64,000 nucleotides of DNA, taken from Caenorhabditis remanei (taxonomy: Eukaryota; Nematoda; Chromadorea; Rhabditida; Rhabditidae). Every line of letters starts with the position of its first letter. Within the stretch, counting starts at the first letter, position 1. The stretch covers positions 682,001 to 746,000 of the forward strand of contig NC_071332.1 in the NCBI RefSeq assembly GCF_010183535.1. Reading direction: 5' to 3'. Below, piece by piece: positions 50,336 through 61,460 of the stretch. A program made the position numbers and the translations under genes. The notes beneath the pieces are model-generated. The model was not told where the DNA came from. It did not search any database and saw only the letters and a program-made list of their open reading frames with translations.

Positions 50336-51361
50336 GAGAGGATTACTTACATTCCCGATTCCATGGGCTCGTAAAAGCTAGATACTTCAATTAGGTTAAT
50401 AGTTACAGCAAAATTAATAGTTACCCTAAAGAATGCGACACATGCAATTGTGAGAACTGTGCCGAGCAAATACTGACTCGTCAAGGAAGCAGACTTTCCG
50501 TATGCGTTGCGAATTCTCTATAAATTTGTACATGGATAGTTTCAAATGTGCTCTTTTCTATGATAATGAGGGAAAAGATCAAATTTTTAAAAATCGACTT
50601 TCCAACCGAAAATTCATTATGGGGTTATTCAGGTCATGTAAAGGTGTATTTTAACACATTTTTTCCTTATTCACGAGCGTCGAGAAACTATTTTTCACAA
50701 ATCTCAGTTTACCGTTGGTCGAACAGCGTTTTTTCCCCTTTTTTTGCATTTTTCGACATGCGCATGTAGAAAAACTGTCAAAAAATGGAGGAGAAATGTA
50801 GAAAAATGGGAGAAAAACATGCGAAAATATACATTTTTTTATGGATCTACCCACGAAGAAAACTTGTACCATTTAATGCAATTTAATTCTATTCACGAAT
50901 GCAATTTAATGCATTTTTTGCATTTTTGTGCCATAAAAATGCATTATTTTGCGTTCGTGGGTAGGCAAGTTTTCTTCGTGGGTAGATCCATTACCGTTCG
51001 TGAATAAGGTAAAACATGTATTAAAATACATTTTTACATGACCTGAATAACCCCATTAAAACCAAACAACATTGAGATGAGATAGAGTTTGAAAACTTCT
51101 GGAGAATTATTCAGAAAAGTCTTTTTTTACTTCCCGTTTGCCTACCAGGGGTAGATGAATAGCTGGGGTAAATCTTGAAGTAAAAAAAACTGATTATCAA
51201 TTCGAAAACTTTTTGAAATTGTTTATATTTCGAAAACTGACAAAAATCTGAAATTTGCAAAAGAAAAAAGAGAGACAGAGAGAAAAATACAAAGAAAATA
51301 CATTGAAGAAATGTCAAATGACAGTCAAATGCGGGAAAAAGTGTGAAATCTTAGGAGTAGA
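50336..51361. repeat. Segmental duplication, copy 2, carrying a MITE and followed by a P450 exon fragment
   Basis: Direct repeat of 45,696-46,370. The insert at 50,620-51,055 is absent from copy 1. It abuts the duplicated P450 last exon. Confidence 0.7.
50620..51055. mobile_element. 436-bp MITE with about 55-bp TIRs and TTA target-site duplication
   Basis: The ends read TGGGGTTATTCAGGTCATGT and its inverse ACATGACCTGAATAACCCCA, and pairing continues inward to TTATTCACGA. TTA flanks both sides (50,617-50,619 and 51,056-51,058). The paralogous copy near 45,969 has the uninterrupted site. The interior contains a second palindrome around GGATCTACCCACGAAGAAAA. The 3-bp TTA duplication suggests a PIF/Harbinger-type origin. 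Confidence 0.8.
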
Positions 51362-51379
51362 TGTTTTTTTTATTTTCAG

Positions 51380-51430
51380 ATTGTCTCGAAGCCATCAAAT
51401 GGAATTCCAGTCAAGTTGATGAAGCGTTGA
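51380..51430 (+). pseudogene. Duplicated last exon of the cytochrome P450 gene
   Basis: TTTTCAG is followed by a 51-base exon encoding IVSKPSNGIPVKLMKR-stop. This differs by one residue from exon 6 of the P450 at 41,929, and the similarity continues into the 3' flank (to about 51,490, with AAATAAATCA). No other P450 exon is found nearby, so this is a 3' fragment left by a duplication. Confidence 0.85.
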
Positions 51431-52111
51431 TTTGGAGAAGAAAAGTTATTGAAATTACTGTTTTTCCTGAATATTTTTCAAATAAATCATCTTTCACTTT
51501 ATATTTCAATCGCAAAAAATTATGCCAAGAAAGTATGACGAGATTGTTAGCTCCGGAAAACTCTAAATTTTTCAAAACTGTTTCCAATGAAAAAGCCATA
51601 AATAACAACAAAAAATTGCAATGTTCAAGTCTTTCTAGCTCACTCTTTAATATTTGAAGTGTGCCTAAGAAAAAATCAAAAGTGGCGGACTAACTTTATC
51701 TTCCTCGGCCACACTGCTGGGGACGGAATAGTGTCTGTAAATTATACGGAACCTCTTCCGAAGGCGACCGCATAAATTCGAGAATGAGACGAAAGACACA
51801 AAGGAAAGATTTGAAGTAAAGAGGAGAGAGAAAATTGGAAAACGAACTTAAAATTTAAGATTTTGTTTTAAATTTCTTTCAAAAACAAATTAAATATCAG
51901 TCAGCGAGTGAGGATTAAGAGGGACTCCACAGAAGTCTTTTGAAGGTAATGTGACAAAAAGAAAAAGCTGAAACTCTTGATATTTGAGGAAACTGGAGAA
52001 TTGAAATTCGTAAGCAAAAGTAGAGATTTTTCTTCAATTTTACAATTCTTTCAGTTTCTTTCGAGAAAATTTGTTAGAAAATCAAGATCCCTCACCTTCG
52101 TGATAACTCAC

Positions 52112-52419
52112 CTCAAACAAGCGTATTCTTGCGCCATAAGCCGAAAATCATTCTGAAAAGGTGGCCATTCCATCCCAACCGCTCTCAATTCCAGATCCGA
52201 CCAACAGAGAAATCGGTAGATTGTCAACTATATTGGTCAACCTACACGAATTCTCCGCCCGCCGGATAAATACGGAAGAAAACTGGTTTGGGAGGAGGAG
52301 CTATTAAATGAAACCGGAAAGACATACCTGAAGTTATAAGGATGGACGGTGCAACATGAAAAAATCAGACGTCGGTGTCTTGTGGGCTGACGATGGAGGT
52401 GAATGAAGAGACGTTATCG
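52112..52419 (-). other. Candidate minus-strand exon pair, coding status unclear
   Basis: On the minus strand an acceptor (TTGATTCCAG) lies at about 52,420 and a GTATGTC donor near 52,326. A second acceptor (CCTTTTCAG) lies near 52,158, with a strong GTGAGT donor at 52,111. Within the second part MAQEYACL is a possible start in phase 2. The first part is open for 28 codons (SITSLHSPPSSAHKTP...) and then meets a stop, so it could be leader sequence. These may be 5' exons of the saeg-1-like gene or of an unrecognised gene. The phases do not join cleanly to the exon at 43,177. Confidence 0.25.
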
Positions 52420-53905
52420 ATCTGGAATCAATAAAATGTGAATTGAAATTGAACAAGTTAGACTTTTTGATAAAATTACAACATTTCAAAAGAAAGAGAG
52501 ACTAGAGAGTACAGAGAAAGAGAGCCAATGAATCAACGAACGTCCATAAACTACGCGGAAAAAGATGAATGCGGTAAGCAATGAACGAGGAGAGAGAGAG
52601 TGAATAGAGAAGAGAGAAGACAGAGACGGTCGTTTCGTGAGAAGCGCGGTTTGCCACCATTGGAACCTGTAGGTCAAAAAACTTGGCATTTGAAGAAGAA
52701 GAAATGAAATCGGACGAATTTCTCTCTGTTTAGACCTGCAATACAAGGAAGTGATCTACCAAAAAGAGGTGGAGAACTCAGGGTAGCACTAAGAATATTG
52801 ACGAGAAGATCTGACGAAGAGGAAAGGAAGCAACGCTGACAAGAAGTGGATGATTTGAATGAGAAACTGATTGAAAGTTATTGATTTCCTAAAGAACTTC
52901 TTTTGGAGACCAGGGAGAATGTGAGTGCCTCCTGACGGAAGTGTTTTGAAGGAGACGTGACAAAAAAGCGATGCTGAAACACAAGATATCAGAGGAAGGG
53001 GGGAAATAAAGATTCGGAATCACAATTTTAGATATTTTCCAGTTTTTCAGCTGAAATTCAGCTTGTTTTGAGCTATTTTCAGTAGGAATTGGCGAATTCT
53101 ATGATCGGTGAAAAGCTGATGCATCTCAAGAAGCAATGCTGAAAATAGAGGAAGAATCACAAGTGAGAACTGGAAGATTTTCAGCTAATAATCAAGCTGA
53201 TAAAGTGAAAAAGGTCATTTTGCTCTCAGAATATTAAAATGATCACCGAGAGGCATCACTTGTTGCTCCAACCCGTCTGTCAGTAGAAATCAAACATTCG
53301 AGAGCTGAAATCCAAAAAATTTCAAGGAACAATTATGAGAATCGTAGAGAACACTGTCACAGCACAATTCTAAGTTCATTGCGAAAGTGCTTGCAAAGAG
53401 AATCCGAAAGAATCTGTCTTAATGCCACGTCATCAACATCTACGAAAAATCGATAACAGGGGGCAGTTTCAATGGGCCAGACGGCCTGTAAATTCAATAT
53501 TTTGGATATTTTGGACGCAAACGGAAGGAAGACACCGGTGAGGACATCATTATGGTTTTTTCATCGCATTTTATCAAAAAAACTAGGTAGATTTTGTCCG
53601 ATTCTCCTCACCAGGCTGTCAGCTTTCTATGATTTTCGATTGAAGCTAGTTTTCGCTGAAATTGTGAAATGAGTAGCTAGAAAGGAGAAAATAGAAGGTA
53701 TAGACTAGAACAAATGATTTTTAAAGCTAATGGAACATTCTGTGACTAACATTTTTGATTCTGGATTTTTCAGAAGCAAGAAACGTCAAGAATCAAAAAT
53801 TTATGCAAAAATTTCATAATTTTTGATAAATGTTTCACATCTTTTATAGTTCTTTGACTGAAAATTAATTCTAGATAATTTTCAAACCTCAAAAGTACCT
53901 CCATG
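52420..53905. other. Non-coding stretch with a weak internal repeat
   Basis: 52,905-53,000 resembles 51,895-51,985 (both have AAGT(C/G)TTTTGAAGG(T/A) then GTGACAAAAA and GCTGAAAC), a diverged direct repeat. No gene recognised. Confidence 0.35.
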
Positions 53906-53979
53906 TCTCCTCTTGTCCTCTGATTCCCTTCATTTCTCGCTTCGCTCGTTGATGAATCTTGCGATAGCTCCACCCCATT
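53906..53979 (-). CDS. Candidate upstream minus-strand exon, function unknown
   Basis: The minus strand shows a good acceptor (TTGACTTTCAG) at about 53,980 and a possible donor (ATGGAG|GTACTT) near 53,906. Two frames are open through it. One encodes NGVELSQDSSTSEARNEG and ends in phase 0, which would fit the exon at 43,177. The other starts with an ATG three bases after the acceptor. I cannot decide between them, and the donor is weak. It may be a 5' exon of the saeg-1-like gene or a non-coding leader exon. Confidence 0.3.
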
Positions 53980-55203
53980 TCTGAAAGTCAAAAATAATAT
54001 TTGGACAATTTTAATATAATATTCTAGACTTGTAGATTATTTTTCATTCATAAATCAACAAAAACGGTCAAAAAAACAATCAGAACGAGCCGTTTTTAAT
54101 TTCGAAAATCAGCATGGCCTAGAAATACCCTTAGATGGACGAGGAAGCCGCATTCCCGCCTTTTACGGTATGCGGCTCATTTCTTCTTAATTTTTGTTTG
54201 TTTTTGGCCTAAAATTTCTGATTTTTTGCGCTTTTTTTCTGAATTTTTTGTCAAAATTCATAAATCTCATGCTAGTCAATCCCTTCCTTCTTTTTGGTTT
54301 CGATTTCTGCTGAAATCCGTCTCTTTTCACTAATTTTTAGGCCAGAATTTTGATAAAAATTACTATAACTTTTTTAATTTTTAATTTTTTCTTGTTTTCT
54401 ATTCAGAATTAGGTTTCTCGTGACTTTTTCGTTCCGCTGGGTCTCACTTTGACCTAGGTATTGTTCTTTCTTCGTGATTTTTTTTTGACATTTTCGAAAT
54501 TTCGTTCAAAATTTTGATTTTTGAATACTTTTCACCCTAGAATCTCAATTTTTTTTTGATTTTTCTCCGTATCTTGTTTCTCTCTGTGTTTTAGAATATC
54601 ATCCGTTTAGAACTGCACTTCTAGAACCTAGGAACCCTCTTCTAAACTCGTTTTTCGTCATTTTTTCCAGAAATTTCGAAATTTTTCTACAGGGATTTTT
54701 CATCCCAAACTTCGAATTTTTTGACTTTTTTGTAAAACTTTTTATATTTTTAGACTTCTGAGAATATTCTACATCAGTTCTAGTTCATTCATTTATCCGG
54801 ATAGTAGGTTTTCAAAGAAATTTTTCAAAAAAAGTGTTTTTTTTCATCGAAAATAAGCCATTTTTTCTTTCTTTTCGCTCTGGAATTCTCAATTTTGCCT
54901 AATTCTTTCTGATTCAAAAATCTATACAATTTTAAAGCTATTTCAAGTAGATTTCAGTCACTTTTGATCCTCGGAAGGGTTTTTTCCTTTATATTTTTTG
55001 AATTTTCGCTGAAAAAAAATCACTTTTGAGTTTTTCCAGTCTATTGCGCTTAGAATGCACTCCTATTTCATCTAGTTCTTTCTTTTCTCTTTTATTCTCC
55101 GTGTTCTTTTTGAAACACTGTTATTCTCCGTTGATTGTATAGTTTGTCTCCTTCTCAATTCTAATTTCACGGTATTCTTTCTCCTCATATCATTTTTTGC
55201 AGA
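53980..55203. other. T-rich non-coding stretch upstream of the 55.2-kb gene
   Basis: The plus strand is strongly T-rich from about 54,190 to 55,200, as expected of an outron or long first intron ending in TTTTTTGCAG. It lies between the minus-strand exon candidate at 53.9 kb and the plus-strand gene, so it may hold divergent promoters. I see no other feature. Confidence 0.4.
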
Positions 55204-55725
55204 ATGGGATCCGTTCTGTCGGGATTCTTCAAACGAGCCTCCACACCTATTTCGACACGTGACGAAGAGATCTCTACGAACAGTTCTGACCGTCCAGTGT
55301 GTTTTGATCAGAAGCCGGCATTCATGAAAGGAGTCGATGAACCGAAACTGACGGCAGTGAATTCGAATTTCGTGCCTCAGCTCACGGCCAACGTTGAGCT
55401 TCAAACTTACAGAGATTCAACAAGTCATTATGGACCAATTGAAGAAACTCGGATTAAAAGTGTCTATGACATTCTCAACGGATCCATCAACACTGATATT
55501 TTGAGAGCAGAAGGTGCGTAAATGTGGGGGAATAAGGGGTATCCCGTTTCACGGGTTGAAATAGTTGCACAATGCGTATTGTCACTCATAGAAGTAAAGT
55601 GTACGCACACAGTCCCATAAGTTTCCAGTGTTTCTATAATTGAATGTGACCCTTTTCCAGACATCCAAGCAATCTTGAAGAGCCAGAACGCTCTCAATAA
55701 GAATAAGACGGGACAAAACGAATGA
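55204..55725 (+). CDS. Small protein of about 124 residues with a possible N-myristoylation signal
   Basis: Exons 55204-55513 and 55661-55725 join in frame. The start ATG follows a TTTTTTGCAG acceptor by one base, so the transcript is either trans-spliced or has a leader exon. The N-terminus MGSVLSGFF has Gly at position 2 and Ser at 6, a pattern compatible with N-myristoylation. The rest is polar, with no transmembrane segment or known domain that I recognise; the C-terminus is lysine/asparagine-rich (LKSQNALNKNKTGQNE). An AATAAA lies at 55,849. A short open exon (MDEEAAFPPFT then GTATGC) at 54,134-54,166 lies upstream, but its phase does not join to this frame. Codon use and the splice signals make it a likely real gene; its function is unknown. 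Confidence 0.75.
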
Positions 55726-55848
55726 GGATTATTTGTTTTCAACACTCAGTCATTTCTCGAATCTCCATCCTTCTCCCATCTATTTAATTGATTGTCGTTG
55801 ACCTTCTTCGATTTGATTTCTGTTTCATTTTCATGGATTGCTAAAGTA

Positions 55849-55854
55849 AATAAA
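55849..55854 (+). terminator. Poly(A) signal of the 55.2-kb gene
   Basis: AATAAA, 124 bases after the stop codon at 55,725. Confidence 0.55.
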
Positions 55855-55995
55855 GTAATGATTTCGAATACTTCATTTTTATAGTTCAGAATTTTTTGTG
55901 CGGTCACCATATGGAAAATTACAGATTGGCAAAGCGGTTTCCCCCTCGAATTGCCCTATTTCACTGCAAAACAGCAGAATTCTAGAGCTGTAAGA

Positions 55996-56001
55996 ATTGA
56001 T

Positions 56002-56033
<32 letters not shown>
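55996..56033. repeat. (TA)n microsatellite
   Basis: About seventeen TA units in a row. A shorter (TA)n lies at 14,319-14,338. Confidence 0.8.
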
Positions 56034-56035
<2 letters not shown>

Positions 56036-56191
56036 ACCGCTTTCACAAATTTCTCGCTAATAAATCTCATTATTTATAGAAGAAATCCAATGGAAAATAG
56101 AGAATTTCGAGGCAATTATCTTATTTTCTCTCTCAAATTTGAGAATTTCTTGCCAGATGACTGCTTCTTTCACTTTTCTTTCGACCATTTC

Positions 56192-56268
56192 ATCGTCTGC
56201 GTCTCTCACTGTGATTCGTCGTCTGCGTCTCTCACTGTGATTCGTCGTCTGCGTCTCTCACTGTGATT
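56192..56268. repeat. 26-bp tandem repeat, three copies
   Basis: The unit GTCTGCGTCTCTCACTGTGA plus TTCGTC is repeated three times almost without change. Confidence 0.8.
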
Positions 56269-57639
56269 TTTATCTCTCGTTTTCTCTTTATAGACGTAAC
56301 TTTAAACTATCTGGTGACTCGGAAAAAGCAGGATTTTGATTGATTTTTATGAAAAGAAGATGGAGGAAGACATTCCCAGCATTTTCATATATTAAACATA
56401 TTATTCTGCCGTCTATGGAGCTCATTATCTCTTTTGTAATCGAATGGAGTGTTCTGACCCGTATTCGAGGAAGTGGTCTACGATTCGTTCAAAATTGGAT
56501 GGAAGACTGTTAATGAAGGCTTCCATAAGCATTTTGTACACCGAAACCGTTCAGAAAATCATCAGATAGATGAAAAAATTAGGAATTCAGTTGATAATAT
56601 GATAATTTTATACTGCCGATGACCTAATTACGATGTATTTCAAAAATCGCTTGCCATGAGTTTTTAGAGAATCTGAAATTAATCAGTTTGCACCTTGAAA
56701 TTTTGATTTTGGACGAAAAATGAAAAAGTTTATTCAAAAATTCAATTTCAGTACAAAAATACGATTCAATTTCAGTACAAAAAATAATATATATTTTTTC
56801 GTACATTTTGGCAAATATCTTGAAAACAAAATGAAAAATCAAAAAACTGGGCCCATGCAAAGTTTCTAAATTTTATTCTCATTCGAATGAACCATAAATC
56901 GAGAATTTTCGTTGGAAAGTAAAAAAGTAGATGCATATATAAGAATTACTACTCAGTCGGAGGAACATCTTAAAACTAGATCAATTTTTTTAATTTTCCA
57001 ATGAAAATTCTTGATTGACGGCTCATTAAAATCAGAATAAAATTTAGAAACTTTGCAAGATGCCACATTTTTGAAGTTTGACCTAATTCTTGAGAAAAAT
57101 CGGAAAATGTGCAGAAAATTTTGGTTTTGCTCCAAGAAGATTCATTCCACTTGAATAATGATCAGATCAAGAATCTCTACAACCCCACGGAAACAGTTTT
57201 TAATCAAATGTCGTAATTAGGTATACGGTATCTCAGCTGACTGAATATTGGTTGAGAACGGAGTGTATAGGAACATAAAAATATTTCCGGACGGTATTTT
57301 AGAGCTAAACGATCACTAACAACTTGTTCAACAAAATTATAGCGCATGAACAGCAATTAGTCGATTACATTTCTCAAATTCGGTCAAGTTTCCCAGTTTT
57401 TCTGTGTCTCGTTCACTGGCTTCCAAAGCCTAAGTTCATATTACTATTGCATATCACAATGTAGGGATTTTTTTCCTCTATTCGTTTTGAAAACTTCCAG
57501 TCAAGATGATACTTTTCCTTGAAGCTAGAGCGTTCTAAACAATTGCCCAACTTTTTTCTCAAAAATAGCCAAGGACAATACACAGTGTGAAAGGTCAAAT
57601 GATGTGGAAAATTATTTAGAATTTTTTACGCGTAGGAGA

Positions 57640-58881
57640 CCGTGATAGGGGGTAAAATAACCGGGAGAAAAATTAATGGAGTTAGCAAGTTTGAGGAAGA
57701 GAAGAAAACCGGGGGAGAGTATGACAATTAACTAAAATACTAAAAACGGGTAATAGAGGAGTTAAGGAGAGTTTCGAATTTAGATGGAGGAAGGAATTGG
57801 GAGACATTAGCAGTAATAGCATTCCAAGTTGGAATGGTGCATGCAAAAAAAATCGGGGATAGAGGGATGGCAACAAATTAAGGTCATAGGACGTCGAAGT
57901 GATTGAGAGATTTTGATATGAAAGTTAAGGTTGGGGAAATAAGTGGCACCGCTAATAAAGCTATAAAGAAGAAGGAGTTGGGCTTTGAGACGGCGATGAC
58001 GGAGGGAGAATAAGTTAAGGATTCCGAGCCGGTGGGGGTAGGAAGAATATGAAATATTCCAACGTAGGACTTTGCGAGAATAAAGACGGAGGGGTTTTTC
58101 AAGAGAGTGAGAAAGGATACTAGAGACAGGAGGGGAATATACAGTGCAACAGTACTCCAGGAGAGGGAGGACATATGTTTTAAACAAGGAAATGTAGAAT
58201 TTGGGAAAGAGAGATATTTAAAGGATTTAAAAAGTTGGTTGGACCTGAGAAGGGAAAGATTAACAGTGCGGGTGATATGGGAGCGGAACTTGAGTTTAGG
58301 GTCGGTAAGAAGACCGAGATCTCTAACAATGGGTGAATCGGGTATGAGAAAGGAGTCAATGTGATAAAAATGGGAAATGTTATGAGAACCAAGGCGAAGC
58401 AAAGTGGTTTTGGAAGGGGCTAGAGGAAGAAGGTTAGATTTGGCCCATGACACTAAAGTGTCAATGCCGGATTGGAGGAGTGAGGGGTTGTGGGAAAATA
58501 TTTTGATGTCATCAGCAAACGCACAGAAATGGAGGTCAGGAGGGAAGGAGGAGAGGAGGTCATTGATAAAATTAAGAAACAAAAGGGGACCACTACATGT
58601 GCCTTGTGGCACACCGGAAGGGATGGGAGAAACAGATGGATCAATATGACCATGACAGAGTAGGAACGCTTACAGAGGAAATCAGCATACCAGTTGATGA
58701 TGAGGGAAGGAACACAAAAGGACAGGAGTTTAGCAATAAGGAGTTGGTGATCAACCTTATCAAAAGCTTTTTGGAAATAAAACAATATAATATCAAGGGT
58801 TTTATGGGATTTGAGGATGGATTTGTAGGCCGATATAGTTAATATCATTATTATGAAACAAGAAGTGAGACGAAGATACAC
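57640..58881 (-). pseudogene. Broken non-LTR retrotransposon (LINE) reverse transcriptase
   Basis: On the minus strand, three overlapping open stretches in different frames carry reverse-transcriptase motifs in order: YFQKAFDKVDHQLLIAK at about 58,790, PQGTCSGPLLFLNFINDLL at about 58,600, FAFADDIK-type CAFADDIKIF at about 58,520, and a downstream thumb/connection part with LPLLEYCCTVYSPP at about 58,150. The catalytic FADD motif is present, but frameshifts near 58,600 and 58,180 and the lack of the endonuclease region show a 5'-truncated, inactive copy. The motif style fits CR1/Jockey-like LINEs of nematodes. The 3' end is near 57,640. Confidence 0.85.
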
Positions 58882-59360
58882 TTTGGCGAATTTCCACTAA
58901 AACCATCTGAAGTCAAAAACTTTCTGGCCGGTACTGTATGAAGTAGTATACTGGGAGTATCTCCGAAAATCGTCCTATCTGACATACTTTGAGGGAAAAT
59001 CTAAAAACATGAGGAAGTTGAGGACGCGATGTTGATGTTTCTGATGGATTTCACTCTTTCTCATGTCGAGAAGGGCTTTCGTCGAATAACTGTAAATTTT
59101 TATTTATCAGAGGGGAGTTCATCGACTGAAAGAAAAAATATTAATGAATGCTCATGAGGCGCACAGAACATCAAATATACATATAACATTGTAGAATATT
59201 GAAATAATTTTACAAAATGAACGAAACATTATAAGATGCAATAGAAAACAAACACGATGAATAGAAGTTGATGCAAAGGTGATTTATCAGTTTTCGTTGA
59301 AATAAGTATGGGGGGGGGGGGGAGGGCGGGTTGTCAGAACCTAACTAAAAACTATCAGTA
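58882..59360. other. Intergenic stretch between the LINE remnant and F-box gene D
   Basis: Nothing recognised except a G run at 59,311-59,322, 3' of gene D. Confidence 0.3.
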
Positions 59361-60660
59361 TTATTGAAATTTATTATTAAATAAAACATTTGAGAATGTT
59401 GCTGAATTGTCTTCAACATCACAATATGCCTGAAACATTCCAATTGTATTGTTTTCAAATGAGATCACACCAACAGTTCCATCCGGACGACGGAGGTGGT
59501 AGTGTATAACACTTGTATTTCCATTGGCGTATTCATATTTTGTCAATTTTCGACACACTTGAAGATTGGAAATTCTGTAAGAGTACATTCTTAGAAGAAA
59601 GATATGCATCCACATACCGTTCTGTGAGAGTCAATTCATTGACACACTCGTCAATGTCTACACTCTCGCAAAACTCTATTGTTAAGGTTATCCATTCTGG
59701 AGTCCATCCAATGTTCCATTTCTCAATCAATAGTTTTAAATGATTCCTATTGAAGCTTGAATTGAATAAAAAAATCACGAATGATTTCAGCTCGATGGCA
59801 TCTTGAAAACTGATCCAATGAGAGTGTCGAGATTCAAAAAAATTTGCATTGCTCCGAATGTATTCAGTTCTAAACTTGAACTCAGAAGTAGGTTTGAATA
59901 GAAGTTTCAGCTTCACTTTAGCTTCTTGACGGCAAAGAAGTGAATCGACGACTGCATCATCTTCTGATGTATTCGAGTGTTTTCCAAACAAAGTCAACGA
60001 TTTCACTGCTGATTTTTCTTTGTTTTCACAACAGTAGAAATCAATAATTGTTTCGTTGTCCACTAGTGTAAAATCTTGAAAATGAAGTTCTAGATTGATC
60101 AATGGTACATTGAAAATATCCGACAGATGCATTATGAACAAATGCAAACTTGAAATTTCACCCTCTTTAGACGTGTAAAATTGGAGAGAGTGTTCTGATG
60201 TCGTATCATCTTCAGTTGGAGTCCAGGTATTTATAAATAAACTATTCCTCACTCTTGTGTAAACAGGCTTTAAGTTTTCCTGCTCATTTCTTCGAAACAG
60301 TGATAGAAACTTTTGTAGAACATTTTTTATTGATGAGATATTATTGATTATTGGAAAATAATCTATTTTGAATATCCATTCAATTTTTGGATAGTAATCG
60401 AACTTCAAACGAATCTCTCTTCTCAATGAAAACTTTAATATAAATTCCTTCGTTCCATTCTTACAATGAAGTTGACTTCGTGCTGACTTGCACGACATTT
60501 TACTTTTCTTACTGCACAGAGAAATGGCAACTCTAAATATCAAAAAGGATTACAATTAGCAACATTGGAATAAAACTCACAATTCAAAAGGAGTCACCAA
60601 TTTCAGAACTCGGTTCAAAATAAGCATTGGAAGCAGGAATAAAGGGAATTCAGATGGCAT
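59361..60660 (-). CDS. F-box/FBA_2 protein, paralogue D
   Basis: Exons 60660-60581, 60532-59618 and 59574-59361 join in frame to 402 residues. The F-box reads PLFLLPMLILNRVLKLVTPF with a following CSKKSKMSCKSAR. It is closest to B (LFRRNEQENLKPVYTRV). The FBA_2-like part holds HLKLLIEKWNIGWTPEWITL. Exon lengths 80 and 915 equal those in A and B. It is the minus-strand partner of E in a head-to-head pair. Role expected as for A. Confidence 0.87.
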
Positions 60661-61240
60661 TTTGTGTTGGTAGAAGAGAGGTGCAAACGACTGGGAGGTA
60701 GCAAAGATCGAAGAGGGGAACGGGTCAAGTGTCAGCTGTCACTGTGCAATAGATTGGAGACGTAGAAGATTAGAGATGTGTGCTTTGGACAGACCCCCCG
60801 GGGGGAAGCCAGTTGGTTTTGAGGTAATTACTGGTTTATGGGATGAAGGGTTTAATGAATGAAGAAGAGATGTTTATTCAAAAGGATTACTCACATTCCC
60901 GATACCATGAGCTCGTGAGAGCTAGATACTTCAATTAGGCTAATAGTTACAGTACTGGTCATAAAGAATGCGACTTTTGCAGTTTTTAGTTGAAAATAAT
61001 CAACTTTTTTGTGAGTGTGTCACGGCATCACTTCTTGTCTCACAATGCTGATTGTTTTTGAAGAGTATAGCTGAAAAGTAGAGCTTCATCTTTGTAGTTG
61101 ACAACTTCTTTGTTCGGGCACATCCTAACAAGTTGCAGGCAACAAATTGAACATCACCATTCATCGAACCTTCATCCCATGAACCAGTGAAAACCAACAG
61201 ACTTCCCACCGGGTTGTCTATCCAAAGCACACATTTTATC
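60661..61240. promoter_or_regulatory. Shared intergenic region of the divergent F-box pair D/E
   Basis: Homologous to 47,710-48,675 between B and C, without its 310-bp insert. It contains the common CACTGTGCAATAGATTGGAG block, CATAAAGAATGCGACTTTTG, and TTTGTAGTTGACAACTTCTT. It is separated from E by the foldback element at 61,461-62,640. Confidence 0.55.
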
Positions 61241-61460
61241 CAAGTTAACCAGTTTTTGTCAAAGTTTCTTAAATTTTCACTACTTCACTAAACTTCACTA
61301 CTTTCACTAAATTTACGGACATCCGGAAACCTGGAGGAACGTCCAGATGCTTGAACCTCTCATTACTGGACTGATTTTCCTCGAATTCGAACCAAAAGAT
61401 CAGAAACTTTTTTCTCAATGATGCTCTTTTTTTCTTTTTTTTAATTTCTCAAAATGACAA

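Larger units (their letters stand above)
55860..57639. other. Intergenic stretch before the LINE remnant
   Basis: Apart from the TA microsatellite and the 26-bp repeat I see no gene. Diverged inverted words (AAATTTTATTCTCATTCG near 56,868 and its inverse near 57,035) suggest an old foldback repeat at about 56,860-57,060. Confidence 0.35.

Noticed and set aside
54134..54166. Short plus-strand exon MDEEAAFPPFT before GTATGC
   Set aside because: Its phase does not join to the open frame at 55,204, so as coding exon 1 of that gene it fails; it could still be leader sequence.
56192..56268. CRISPR-like array
   Set aside because: Direct 26-bp repeats without spacers in a eukaryotic genome; a plain minisatellite.
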